Source: Acinetobacter courvalinii (GTDB taxonomy: Bacteria; Pseudomonadota; Gammaproteobacteria; Pseudomonadales; Moraxellaceae). Taken from it: a DNA stretch of 64,000 bases. The stretch lies in assembly GCF_014635545.1 (NCBI RefSeq), contig NZ_BMDA01000001.1, positions 2,000,739 through 2,064,738 on the forward strand, in the 5' to 3' direction. Each line of letters starts with the position of its first letter. The first letter of the stretch is position 1. The position numbers and the translations under genes were made by a program. Positions 8,738-17,326 of the stretch are shown one piece after another. The notes under the pieces are model-generated. The model was not told where the DNA came from. It saw only the letters and a program-made list of their open reading frames with translations, and made no database searches.

Positions 8738-8892
8738 TATTTCATACCAGTGAACTCATTTGGAGGATACGTGTTTAGACCAGTTCTCCAGATGCTTTCA
8801 TTCAACTTGACAACAGTTGCTCATCCTTTTCCTTTATATCTCCCCTCCTGATCTACACTGTGCTTTCTGATTCTGCAATAGATTAATTTACA

Positions 8893-8933
8893 CATAAAAA
8901 AAATCCCAAGCTCTTGGGGAAGAACATGGGATT
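8893..8933 (-). terminator. Terminator of the Rieske oxygenase operon
   Basis: Read on the minus strand, AATCCCA pairs with TGGGATT and is followed by eight T residues. It lies 168 bp beyond the last gene of the leftward operon. Confidence 0.7.
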
Positions 8934-9100
8934 ACGATATAGACATTCATCAAAGAAGCTCATCGTTAATGCGCTATTTATATCACGCTTTATTTTATAA
9001 ATACATAATGCGTCACACAAACTATACATAACCGTCTATCTATTCCCATTTTATTCTCAACTCCCATTTTCAGATACATTCATCACGTGAATAGTTAAAG

Positions 9101-10105
9101 CTAGAAGAACCGGTCGAAATGAATATACTTTCTAGGCAATCCCATGGCATGTGCCATTTGCTCAATCGATTGCACCATGGGTGGAGGGCCAGCACAATAC
9201 ACCTCATAATCAGCAATAGATTGGCCTAAATGTTGTTGCACTACCTCATGAATAAAACCATGCGAGATTCCAGCAATCGCTGTAAATGAGGTCGCAGGAA
9301 CATAAACCAACTGCTCTCCCAGCCCAGTCCATGCATTTAAAATGGAATGATTCAATAAATCGCGTGCTTCCCTTCCACCATGAAAAAAATAAAGCTTTTG
9401 TTGCTGTGTGCGTGCTTGTTGAGCCGCACCCCGTGCAATAGACAACATTGGGGCCAAACCAGAGCCACCAGCGATACAGATTATCGGTCGTACTGAGCTC
9501 TCTTCAGGCTGGAGATGAGCCAAACCATAGGGGCCATCCAGCACAATGGCTAACTGTTGTCGTTGCAGCTCATCAAACAGAAGACCAGTAACTTGGCCAC
9601 CCACGACTCGCTTGATTTGAAAAACCCATCGTCCTTCTTTATTCGGTAAATTTGCCATGGAATAAGCACGCTGTAATTCACCATTTATCTGCAACAGCGC
9701 ATACTGTCCAGGCAAGAAATCAGCAGCCTGTTGAGATTGTAAATGTATTTCAACGATATCATGTGTTACTGGGGTAACTTTAATAAGTTGTACACGATGT
9801 TGTTTAGGCTGAATATTAGGTTTACATTGCTCGTCCAGATGCACTTTGATTTTACAAGCACTCTTAGGTCGACTCTGGCACGCCAATACCCGACCTTTTC
9901 GTCGATCGCGATCGGTTAATCCCGGCGCTTCAGGCCATAAATTCTCAATTTCACCTGCTACTACTTCGATTTTGCAGGTCCCGCATCCGCCCGTATTACA
10001 TTCATACGGCATGCCGAATCCGTGCCGTAAGCCTGCACGTAAAATGACATCATTCTGCCCACAGTGAAAATAGTGATCTTCTGCCAATGTGATTTTGAAT
10101 GTCAT
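9101..10105 (-). CDS. Rieske oxygenase reductase component (2Fe-2S ferredoxin + FAD + NAD domains)
   Basis: A 334-residue electron-transfer protein. The N-terminal plant-type [2Fe-2S] domain has C36, C41, C44 and C76 (ECNTGGCGTCK, then ACQSR). An FAD domain follows (RAYSMA near residue 150), then an NAD domain (GGSGLAPM, and CAGPPPMV near the end). It would pass electrons from NADH to the Rieske ferredoxin encoded 3 bp upstream. The domain order is that of BenC/AntC-type reductases, yet here a separate ferredoxin is also present, which makes a three-component system. Last gene of the six-gene operon. Confidence 0.9.
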   Translation of the reverse strand: MTFKITLAEDHYFHCGQNDVILRAGLRHGFGMPYECNTGGCGTCKIEVVAGEIENLWPEAPGLTDRDRRKGRVLACQSRPKSACKIKVHLDEQCKPNIQPKQHRVQLIKVTPVTHDIVEIHLQSQQAADFLPGQYALLQINGELQRAYSMANLPNKEGRWVFQIKRVVGGQVTGLLFDELQRQQLAIVLDGPYGLAHLQPEESSVRPIICIAGGSGLAPMLSIARGAAQQARTQQQKLYFFHGGREARDLLNHSILNAWTGLGEQLVYVPATSFTAIAGISHGFIHEVVQQHLGQSIADYEVYCAGPPPMVQSIEQMAHAMGLPRKYIHFDRFF

Positions 10106-10108
10106 ACC

Positions 10109-10444
10109 CTACTCCAGCAAGAATACCTGACCATTCTCAACTACACTTGGGTAGATTCTGAGAGGAATATGACATGGCGCGCTACAGGCGGCTCCGGTTT
10201 TAACGTTGAAACTACCTGCATGAAATGGACATTCCACTTCTTCACCTTCTAGCTCACCATCTGCCAATGACGCATTACCATGGGTACAAGTATCGGCAGT
10301 TACGTGAAATTCACCATTGTTCAAATGGAAGACGGCCAAAGGGGGATATCCTTGCAGGATTACTTGTAACCCTGTTCCTGCTTCGACCTGTGCAGTATTG
10401 CAAAGAAATTTTTCAACAATACAATTTATAGAAGTATGATTCAT
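10109..10444 (-). CDS. Rieske [2Fe-2S] ferredoxin
   Basis: A 111-residue soluble Rieske ferredoxin. Cluster ligands are C53 and H55 (CTHG) and C72 and H75 (CPFHAG), with the usual 16-residue gap. It carries single electrons from the reductase to the terminal oxygenase. The length equals that of BphF/NahAb-type ferredoxins. It starts after a purine-rich GGGAGAG stretch, 59 bp past the small-subunit gene, and ends 3 bp before the reductase gene. Confidence 0.9.
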   Translation of the reverse strand: MNHTSINCIVEKFLCNTAQVEAGTGLQVILQGYPPLAVFHLNNGEFHVTADTCTHGNASLADGELEGEEVECPFHAGSFNVKTGAACSAPCHIPLRIYPSVVENGQVFLLE

Positions 10445-10503
10445 TTCTCATCTCTCCCTGATTTAGTTCAATCATCAATTGCCTTCGCCACAACAACTTC
10501 TAT

Positions 10504-10986
10504 TTAGGCTGAGTTGTCCTGATAAAGATTGGCCGCAATTGGATACTTAAGTGCGATATTCAGTAGCACCTCATCAAAACGCCAAATTCCTTGGGAGTCT
10601 TTTCTAGCTTTGGCTTGATAAAACCCACCTAGACAATAATTTTGTGAAGCCTCACTACCAGCTATAGTTGAAACTTCCCAGAGTACCCACTGCACCTTTG
10701 CCTGCTGCTGGTTTTCGGAAAACTCAAGATTAGGAACACCCATTACATGCAGGCTCCACAAAATTTGCTCACGCGCAATTTCAGATAAACCCGCCACAAT
10801 GCTTTGGCGTCCTTGATAGGCGCCAAATCCCGCTGCTTGCCAGATCGCATCTTCATGAAATAAGTTATGCATGATCTGTGGATTATTCCGCTGATCTGCT
10901 GCAGTGGCATAACGGCCAATTAACTGGTTTATCGCATTACAAGCCTCTAGATATTCCAGGCGTTGCAGCAAACTATTAATATTCAC
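10504..10986 (-). CDS. NTF2/SnoaL-like protein, probable small subunit of the ring oxygenase
   Basis: About 160 residues with the NTF2-like pattern of oxygenase beta subunits and SnoaL-type isomerases: an N-terminal helix (EACNAINQLIGRYATAAD), the motif LFHEDAIWQAAGFGAYQGRQSI, then strands ending FDEVLLNIALKYP. It follows the unknown 117-residue gene, and a TTG at 11004 would overlap that gene's end; the GTG at 10986 after GAGAG seems as likely. As the second part of a Rieske oxygenase it may be structural, or it may act on the hydroxylated product. The start is uncertain. Confidence 0.75.
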   Translation of the reverse strand: MNINSLLQRLEYLEACNAINQLIGRYATAADQRNNPQIMHNLFHEDAIWQAAGFGAYQGRQSIVAGLSEIAREQILWSLHVMGVPNLEFSENQQQAKVQWVLWEVSTIAGSEASQNYCLGGFYQAKARKDSQGIWRFDEVLLNIALKYPIAANLYQDNSA

Positions 10987-10997
10987 CTTACACACTC

Positions 10998-11351
10998 TCA
11001 GCAATCGACAAGTTCAGCTTTTTCATAAATAAACCTTTTTTCTTCAAAGGCAAAAGGGACACCGACTTGTCCTTTATACAGTTCAATATGTGGTGCCACC
11101 TCTGCAAAACTGAGACTTAGCCAGTACAATGGATGCAGTTCGTCAGGCAGGTGTCCCAATGGATAAGTATCCAGCATGGCTAGCAAATGACGCATTTGAG
11201 GTAACATGGCGTTGTAGAAAAGATGCAAAGCATCTGTAGTAGCATTCAAGCGCTGTCGATGTCGTTGCTGGGCTGTATTCAACGCCCACATCTTCACAAA
11301 AGGTTGCAGCATGGAAAAATCTGCAGGTAATTGAGAAATACATTTACTCAT
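10998..11351 (-). CDS. Unknown 117-residue protein inside the Rieske operon
   Basis: I do not recognise this family. It appears helical, with a histidine/methionine-rich middle (FYNAMLPQMRHLLAMLDTYP) and a conserved-looking LHPLYWLSLSFAEVAPHIELY stretch. Its ATG overlaps the stop of the oxygenase alpha gene (ATGA), and its end runs into or close to the next start, so its translation is tied to both oxygenase subunits. That suggests an assembly factor or an extra subunit. No signal peptide, membrane segment or metal motif is evident. Confidence 0.7.
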   Translation of the reverse strand: MSKCISQLPADFSMLQPFVKMWALNTAQQRHRQRLNATTDALHLFYNAMLPQMRHLLAMLDTYPLGHLPDELHPLYWLSLSFAEVAPHIELYKGQVGVPFAFEEKRFIYEKAELVDC

Positions 11352-12565
11352 GCGATGTGCTCCTTACGACCATTCAGATACTGTTCTAAAACGTGATAAC
11401 CATGTCGAATTAAAATTTCTTCATCCTGTAGGTGCATCACTTTCTTGGCTTGGGATTCAAGTGCCGATTGTGTATCTTCCATGGTTGCCGTATCTTCCAG
11501 CCAGGCGTTACGCTGTAAAATCTGTGCAAACTCCTGAGCCCATCGTTCTGAATATGTTTTGGCCTTGGGTAAATAATAGCGGCCTTCCCACCGAGTCTGG
11601 TTATGACTGATCGGCCAAAACTGATGGGTAAACCAGACTCCTTCTGTCACATGGATCAGAATATTCGGAAAAATCACGGAGAGTTCAAAAGAAAAATCAT
11701 CCCGATCATGCGGATTAACAGATGGCGGTAATTGCTGACGTTGATAGTGATGAACTAAAGAAGCACCTGTAATTTCACCAGACAGTTTTGCAGCCGGTTT
11801 CGGATGCGCGTTTTTAGTAAGGCAGACAGCGCAGGTACGATGATCCCCTAAGAGTTGAACATCTTGTAAGCCTGAAGCGAAGACATTTGGAAAAGAACCT
11901 GCATGTATGGTTGCGACATGATAGGCCTCGGCAAAAGCGTCATGGGCCACTTTCCAATTACAGTTCAACACCGTGTTATAGGCAAAACACTCCTCCATCT
12001 CGGCAAAAGGATAGCTCGCGAGATGCTGTCCCATTGTCCCTAAAAACTCAGTTAAACTCTGCCCGCCCTCAGCGTCCAGATTAATAAAAATAAATCCTTC
12101 CCAGACCTCAGTCCGTATAGGCGTGAGCCCATTGTTTTTCTTTTCAAAACATGCCGAAAATTTTTCCTCTTCTGGCACATTGACCAAGTCACCTTTGGCA
12201 TCATATACCCACCCATGAAAACGACAGCTCACCACTGCAGCTTTACTATGTCCAAAGGTCTCATCACCCGTTTCTACAATGACTTTATTGCCGCGGTGTG
12301 AGCAGACATTGTGAAAGCCACGGACTTGTCCATCTTTAGCATGAATTAAAATCACTGAAGTCTTGGCAAAATCAAGTCGTTTAACCTTGTAATCACCTTT
12401 GTTAGCAATTTCTTCAACCCTGCCGACTTTAAGCCAGACTTTGGAAAAAATCTTTTCTATTTCTTGTTCAAAAATTTTAGGCGAAATACACGCCTCGGTA
12501 GGGATCGGGTCCTGACCTAATTCTGGATATAGGTTTCCCCAGCGTAATTGAGCTGTACTATTCAT
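11348..12565 (-). CDS. Rieske non-heme iron oxygenase, alpha subunit
   Basis: A 405-residue terminal oxygenase. The Rieske cluster ligands are C88 and H90 (CSHRG) and C114 and H117 (CRFHGW). The catalytic iron site shows HDAFAEAYHVATIH, with H216 and H221 as ligands and D209 as the usual bridging residue. Enzymes of this group add one or two oxygen atoms to an aromatic ring or remove N- or O-alkyl groups. It is clearly different from the AntA and betaine-type Rieske proteins elsewhere in the window. Electron supply would come from the ferredoxin and reductase of the same operon. The substrate is unknown; the acetamidase gene in front hints at an amide or N-containing aromatic. Confidence 0.88.
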   Translation of the reverse strand: MNSTAQLRWGNLYPELGQDPIPTEACISPKIFEQEIEKIFSKVWLKVGRVEEIANKGDYKVKRLDFAKTSVILIHAKDGQVRGFHNVCSHRGNKVIVETGDETFGHSKAAVVSCRFHGWVYDAKGDLVNVPEEEKFSACFEKKNNGLTPIRTEVWEGFIFINLDAEGGQSLTEFLGTMGQHLASYPFAEMEECFAYNTVLNCNWKVAHDAFAEAYHVATIHAGSFPNVFASGLQDVQLLGDHRTCAVCLTKNAHPKPAAKLSGEITGASLVHHYQRQQLPPSVNPHDRDDFSFELSVIFPNILIHVTEGVWFTHQFWPISHNQTRWEGRYYLPKAKTYSERWAQEFAQILQRNAWLEDTATMEDTQSALESQAKKVMHLQDEEILIRHGYHVLEQYLNGRKEHIA

Positions 12566-12579
12566 TTAAGTTCCCTCTT

Positions 12580-13914
12580 TTAAAGCTGATAATGTTCCCG
12601 AACTAGGGATGCAATGCCCATTTTTTCTAAAATAGGCAATGGACAAAGAAATGTGGCACGGACCATGCCTGGTAAGCGGCTAATTTCAATTGAACCCGTA
12701 ATGGTGCAGCGATTGAGTACTTCCTCATAGGCAAGCCCAGTGGTTTTAGCTGCGCGCTGTAAAGCATTTTCAGTGGCTTCGTTCAGGTTTTTACCTGTCC
12801 CCATAAAAGTAATAGGACCACTCTCTTCAACTTCTGTTTGCCCCCATTTCGCCGCAAGTGCTTGAATCTGTAGTTTCTGTTCTGCGGTAAACGGACGTGC
12901 CAGCGGAGGAAGATCTTCAAGTGCTTGCAATAGAATCGGCCCTTCAAGTGTCAACCCTTTTATCAGCTGTACTTCAAGCTCAGTCTCGCCCGATACATCC
13001 GTTGCATGTCCAGCAATCTCACCATTGCCTTGCTGCGCATGCATATCGCCTAAATAAACTCCCGCCCCCGGAACTTTGACTGGACAAATAACAATGCAGC
13101 CAGGACGTACCGAATTGGTATCCATATGCCCATCGGTTTTGGCAGCCCAAAGTTCCTGTTCAGTCATGCAATATTGATGAGGCGCCTGAATTAGATATTG
13201 ACCAAAGTCATAACAGTTATGCGAATCTGGCAGATCTCGGGCTGGACTGGTGCCGATATTGCCGAGGAAAGGTCGCATATGCGCAGCAACACCAGGCATA
13301 TCTGCACGCGCCAACGACAAAATAGAATGTTGCGCTGCCTGCGCAGGCAAGGCTGCTATTTCATGCGCCTGTCCAGCCAATCGATTGGCAATCGGCTGGG
13401 AAACCGTCAAGCTCAGGTTGTTTTTCTGATCGAACACAATCACATAACCATGAGAAAACCGAAATGCACTGACTTCTGCACCACAATGCTGACAATGAAT
13501 CGCATTTTGACCGATGCCATCAACATAACTCTCGGGCTGATTCACCCCGCAGGCAGCACAGTATTTTGCAACGAATGGGTCGCCGTGATAACGTCCTTCC
13601 ACAAAAGTCATCACACCAGAAGATGTTGCGGTCGATGTCACCTTCATGCTTTTAATTTTTAGAGCAACGGCATCTCCAATCTCAGCCCCTTCTATTGCTA
13701 CAGGTAAAGTGACTTCATGGCCACCTTGAAAAGCGGGGGTAATCATTGGACCCCAACAGCCAGGTGGAATTCCCGCTTTTAAAATCCCTCTATCCTTTAA
13801 TGGACCTAACATTTTTAAACTGGGTCCAACAATACCACCTGAAAACTCATGCACACTGAGCATTTCAACTGCATGAATTTTCGTCCTCACATCTGGGTTA
13901 TCGACCGTCTTCAT
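12580..13914 (-). CDS. Acetamidase/formamidase family protein with inserted zinc ribbon
   Basis: A 444-residue member of the FmdA/AmdA family, which hydrolyses formamide or short amides to ammonia and acid. Family marks are GCWGPMITPA near residue 53, GDMHAQQGNGEIAGHATDV, and a C-terminal strand-rich part. Residues 119-144 contain CAACG and CQHCG, a complete four-cysteine zinc-ribbon pattern that I do not recall in the well-studied members. AAGGA stands 8 nt before ATG 13914; a longer frame to 13959 lacks support. First gene of the operon, 14 bp before the Rieske alpha gene, so it may release ammonia from an amide made or exposed by the oxygenase. Confidence 0.82.
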   Translation of the reverse strand: MKTVDNPDVRTKIHAVEMLSVHEFSGGIVGPSLKMLGPLKDRGILKAGIPPGCWGPMITPAFQGGHEVTLPVAIEGAEIGDAVALKIKSMKVTSTATSSGVMTFVEGRYHGDPFVAKYCAACGVNQPESYVDGIGQNAIHCQHCGAEVSAFRFSHGYVIVFDQKNNLSLTVSQPIANRLAGQAHEIAALPAQAAQHSILSLARADMPGVAAHMRPFLGNIGTSPARDLPDSHNCYDFGQYLIQAPHQYCMTEQELWAAKTDGHMDTNSVRPGCIVICPVKVPGAGVYLGDMHAQQGNGEIAGHATDVSGETELEVQLIKGLTLEGPILLQALEDLPPLARPFTAEQKLQIQALAAKWGQTEVEESGPITFMGTGKNLNEATENALQRAAKTTGLAYEEVLNRCTITGSIEISRLPGMVRATFLCPLPILEKMGIASLVREHYQL

Positions 13915-13952
13915 TGTTGTAATCCTTTTAAAATTTGTCCTTTTAAAAATAG

Positions 13953-13976
13953 TTTTCAAATTTATATATTTGAAAA
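13953..13976. promoter_or_regulatory. 24-bp perfect palindrome, operator candidate of the Rieske/acetamidase operon
   Basis: TTTTCAAAT and ATTTGAAAA form a perfect 9-bp inverted repeat around TTATAT, 39 bp ahead of the acetamidase start. Its central AT run could include a -10 element. No regulator gene is adjacent. Confidence 0.45.
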
Positions 13977-14251
13977 ATAAAAATTAGTTTTGATGCTTAT
14001 TAAGCTAAATTATTTTTTTAATTGAGAATAGAGTCTCACAGGTATTTATTTATACTTGATAAGTATATTAGGAAATCTAAACAATTATAATGTAAAAAAA
14101 CCAGGCCTAATATGTTTAATTTCACTAGATATCTTAAAAAATCGTCTAACGGCCATGTCTTAGCTCAGCTGATTTTAAATGTTCTAATTCTATTATTCGG
14201 ATAACAACAGGAAAATCTTATGCTCTTATAAATGGTGGATCAAAGATACAA
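13977..14251. other. AT-rich spacer, no gene seen
   Basis: Upstream region of the leftward Rieske operon. I see no coding frame; it should hold the operon promoter together with the palindrome at 13953-13976. Confidence 0.4.
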
Positions 14252-14286
14252 ATAAAAAAGTGCATCATTAAATAAAGATGCACTTT
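14252..14286 (-). terminator. Terminator of the hypothetical gene at 14328-14768
   Basis: AAAGTGCATC (14257-14266) pairs with GATGCACTTT (14277-14286). Read leftwards the stem ends in a run of six T. Confidence 0.7.
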
Positions 14287-14327
14287 AAAAGTCTTAAAAC
14301 TAAAAATGATGGTTCCATAAATGCCCA

Positions 14328-14768
14328 CTAACTATTCTTAAATTCATCACTTTCAAAATAGGATTTGATCTGTTCAGCAGAACTAGTTTTCAACTGATCC
14401 AGAATAATGCTCAGGTCACGTTCAAATGTAAACTCTGCCGGTATTTCTTCATGGATGGGTGGCAGTCTCTTTACCCCACCTTCTGTGATACGTTCAATAA
14501 ACCCCGCTAACCACAACACAAACTCATCTTTATTCTTATAGTTGGGGACTAAACTGACATCAATACATATATGGTCTTTGGTCGGCCTGTCCTGAAAACC
14601 TTCCACGAAATCGATGTAGTTATACAATAATTTTAAGTCAGTATCTTTAAGTTCTTCACGTAACTGTTTAACAATGAAATTTAGGCAATCTTGCAGCGGA
14701 GCATGAAACTTTTTCTCCTCTTCAAAATGCCTGTAAATATTATCAGCGATACGCAAATACTGTGGCAT
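14328..14768 (-). CDS. Hypothetical protein, 146 residues
   Basis: A soluble, acidic protein of no family known to me. It looks mostly helical at the N-terminus (LRIADNIYRHFEEEKKFHAP), with a middle strand region (DHICIDVSLVPNY) and a C-terminal helix (SSAEQIKSYFESDEF). ATG 14768 is preceded by AAGGA at 7 nt; an ATG ten codons upstream has no such site. A single-gene unit with its own terminator. Confidence 0.65.
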   Translation of the reverse strand: MPQYLRIADNIYRHFEEEKKFHAPLQDCLNFIVKQLREELKDTDLKLLYNYIDFVEGFQDRPTKDHICIDVSLVPNYKNKDEFVLWLAGFIERITEGGVKRLPPIHEEIPAEFTFERDLSIILDQLKTSSAEQIKSYFESDEFKNS

Positions 14769-14923
14769 GACGCTATCCTTGATGTTGTTATGTCCCACTG
14801 AGTATGGAACGAAAAGTTTAGTAGATTTGTAATGTTTTACAATGAAGATGTATTTTCTATAGACTTTATATGAATAACGACAATTTGGATAGCACCAAGT
14901 AAAATTTAAATCATAAATCTAAG

Positions 14924-16279
14924 TTACTGCCGATACTTTTGCGTTGGGCTTTCATAAGTGGTTTGTGCAGCAGGCGAGACTCGCCAAACCGTATTGCCGA
15001 CATCATCAGCGACTAAAAGCGCACCAGAAAAATCAATCGCCACTCCCACAGGACGACCATAAGCTTCGCCTTTCTCACTTAAGAAACCGGTCAGCACATC
15101 TTGCGGTTGACCCGAAGGCTGTCCATTTCGGAAAGGCACAAAAACCACTTTGTATCCACTATGCGGTTTTCGGTTCCATGACCCATGCTGCCCAATGAAT
15201 GCACCACCGCGATACTGTGGCATAAGTTCGGTCGCATAAAATGCCAACCCCAAAGATGCGGTATGGTTACCCAAGGCATAGTCAGGTTTAAGTGCCCGCT
15301 TCACCAGCTCAGGATTTTGTGGCTTGACCCGTTTATCGACATGTTGTCCATAATAGCTATATGGCCAGCCATAAAACGCTCCCTCTTTCACTGAGGTCAT
15401 ATAATCTGGAACCAGATCACTACCGAGTTCATCCCGTTCATTAACCACTGTCCAGAGTTGTCCGCCCTGTGGTTGCCAACCCATGCCATTCGGATTACGT
15501 AGTCCGGTTGCATAAGGCCTTACTTTGGCAGTAGCAATATCATATTCCAGAATCTGTGCCCGTCCCTGTTCCTGATCCAGACCATTCTCCCCGGCATTAC
15601 TATTCGAGCCGACCGTGATATAAAGTTTGCTTCCCTGTGGATTGGCAATCACATTTTTAGTCCAGTGATGATTGAGCTGACCAGCGGGTAAATCCAGCAC
15701 CTTGGTGCCCTTTGCCGTGATTTGGGTTGCATCTTCCTGATAGGGATAACGCATCAGCGCATCGGTATTGGCCACATAAAGCATATCCCCCACCAAGGCC
15801 ATGCCAAAGGGCGAGTTCAAATTCTGTAGAAAAACCGTATTCTGATCTGCGATACCATCACCATTGGTATCCCGTAATAAGCGGATGCGGTTGGCACTGG
15901 GTAATGATGAACCGGCACGTTTCATCACCATTTTCATGATTTTGCCACGAATGCCCTTGCTGTCTTCCGGTTTAGGCGGTGCATCGGTTTCTGCCACCAG
16001 CACATCACCATTTGGCAATACATACAGCCATCTTGGATGATCCAGTCCACTGGCAAAAGCCTGAACTTTCAGCCCTTCAACCGTAGTGGGCATTTTGCCC
16101 TGCGGCCAGCCTTTGGCCGGAGCAATATTAACCGTCGGAATCAGGCTGGATTGAGGTTTTGGTAAAACCGGCTGTGGACCGAAACTATCGGCAATTGAAT
16201 ATTTTGAAGATGGCGTACAGCCTGAAAACATCAAAATCAGACTAGTTCCAGTCAGGGAGAAGAACAACCGTAAAGACAT
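14924..16279 (-). CDS. PQQ-dependent sugar dehydrogenase-like lipoprotein (sorbosone dehydrogenase family)
   Basis: A 451-residue envelope protein. The N-terminus is a lipoprotein signal ending in FSGC (lipobox cysteine about residue 21). The rest is a beta-propeller of soluble glucose/sorbosone dehydrogenase type: [41 protein letters not shown], then [13 protein letters not shown] and [15 protein letters not shown], the stretch that usually carries cofactor and substrate contacts. It would oxidise an aldose or aldehyde in the periplasm with PQQ, though many close relatives have no proven activity. Stands alone, leftward, with AAGGAAAA before the ATG. Confidence 0.82.
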   Translation of the reverse strand: MSLRLFFSLTGTSLILMFSGCTPSSKYSIADSFGPQPVLPKPQSSLIPTVNIAPAKGWPQGKMPTTVEGLKVQAFASGLDHPRWLYVLPNGDVLVAETDAPPKPEDSKGIRGKIMKMVMKRAGSSLPSANRIRLLRDTNGDGIADQNTVFLQNLNSPFGMALVGDMLYVANTDALMRYPYQEDATQITAKGTKVLDLPAGQLNHHWTKNVIANPQGSKLYITVGSNSNAGENGLDQEQGRAQILEYDIATAKVRPYATGLRNPNGMGWQPQGGQLWTVVNERDELGSDLVPDYMTSVKEGAFYGWPYSYYGQHVDKRVKPQNPELVKRALKPDYALGNHTASLGLAFYATELMPQYRGGAFIGQHGSWNRKPHSGYKVVFVPFRNGQPSGQPQDVLTGFLSEKGEAYGRPVGVAIDFSGALLVADDVGNTVWRVSPAAQTTYESPTQKYRQ

Positions 16280-16441
16280 CAGAGATTTTCCTTGTTATTT
16301 TAATGACTACAGATAGCATAAGTTGATCTATAGGAGAGGTATAGCTGATTTGCTTAACAGATTGTCTCTAATGTAAATAAACTGTTTAAAGCATAGCTTA
16401 GCCGTTAAAATATAAATAAATAGTAAGACAAGGAAAACACT

Positions 16442-16975
16442 ATCACTATTATTTTAAGACCGCTTCAATATTCAGAAATTGACTTGATCTGGCAACAGAT
16501 TAATCGGCGAGAACTGATCACCCAAAATTATGTCAAACAACAGTCTTTACAACTGGTCGACTGCTTTTATGATGTACAACATTGGGATGCTTACCATCTA
16601 GAAAATGATCCGCCGAAATTAAAACAGCTCTACCAGGAGCATGCCGCATTCATCGGAGCTTTTAACCTGCAAGCAAGACTGGTCGGCATTTGCGTGGTCT
16701 CGAATCAACACATTCAAGATTATCCCGCAGCCAGACTTCTACACTACTTTTATGTGGATGCCGATCAGCAAGGCCAAGGCATAGGTGCGCAACTCATGCA
16801 GGCAGCAAAAAACGCTACAATAGAACTGGGTGGAAACGAGCTGTATATTTCGGCGACGCCTAGCAAACGAACTGTTGATTTTTATCTAAAACATGGCGCT
16901 GAAGTATTGGATAAACCCGATCAGCAGCTATGGCAACTCGAGCCTGAAGATATTCATTTGCTATGCAAGATTTAA
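16442..16975 (+). CDS. GNAT N-acetyltransferase with apparent ATC start
   Basis: A GNAT-fold acetyltransferase of about 177 residues. The acetyl-CoA site is LLHYFYVDADQQGQGIGAQLMQ, followed by NELYISATP and FYLKHGAEV. The coding frame clearly begins well before the first TTG (16484): upstream codons read TIILRPLQYSEIDLIWQQ, a normal GNAT N-terminus. The best Shine-Dalgarno, AAGGA at 16430-16434, stands 7 nt before an ATC codon exactly where a Met-Thr-Ile-Ile start is expected. Either a rare start codon is used or an ATG has been lost by mutation or base-call error. Substrate unknown. Confidence 0.7.
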   Translation: MTIILRPLQYSEIDLIWQQINRRELITQNYVKQQSLQLVDCFYDVQHWDAYHLENDPPKLKQLYQEHAAFIGAFNLQARLVGICVVSNQHIQDYPAARLLHYFYVDADQQGQGIGAQLMQAAKNATIELGGNELYISATPSKRTVDFYLKHGAEVLDKPDQQLWQLEPEDIHLLCKI

Positions 16976-17326
16976 AGGGATTCGAGCAATCATGTCCTAA
17001 AAGAACTTAAATCAAAATATGATGTGTGATTTACTCTAAACGGACAGTTAAAAGTGTTTGTAGCACATCCAAAGTAACATTTTACCCATCTGGGACAAAC
17101 AGAATTAAGCCAAATTCTACAACTAAGTCACTGTAATTACTATTTTTAATGTGTGATCCGGTCTTTTTTCTCCATTTTATGCTGTTCCAAAATCGTGATG
17201 AATTGCCCTATTTTCCGCTATTTTTAATTTCATCATTTCGACTTATGCTGGAAACATAAATATGGATGAGACAAAGAGTCCCTCTACTTTTTTGAATTTT
17301 AGCATTCAGTAGATTGGAGCAGCGCA
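16976..17326. other. Intergenic region, no gene seen
   Basis: 351 bp between two rightward genes. Short T-rich runs but no convincing coding frame; the promoter of the 503-residue gene should lie near its right end. Confidence 0.4.

Noticed and set aside
11348-12565. Rieske alpha subunit as carnitine monooxygenase CntA or indoleacetate IacC
   Set aside because: The sequence does not match CntA as I recall it, and the other cnt or iac genes are absent.
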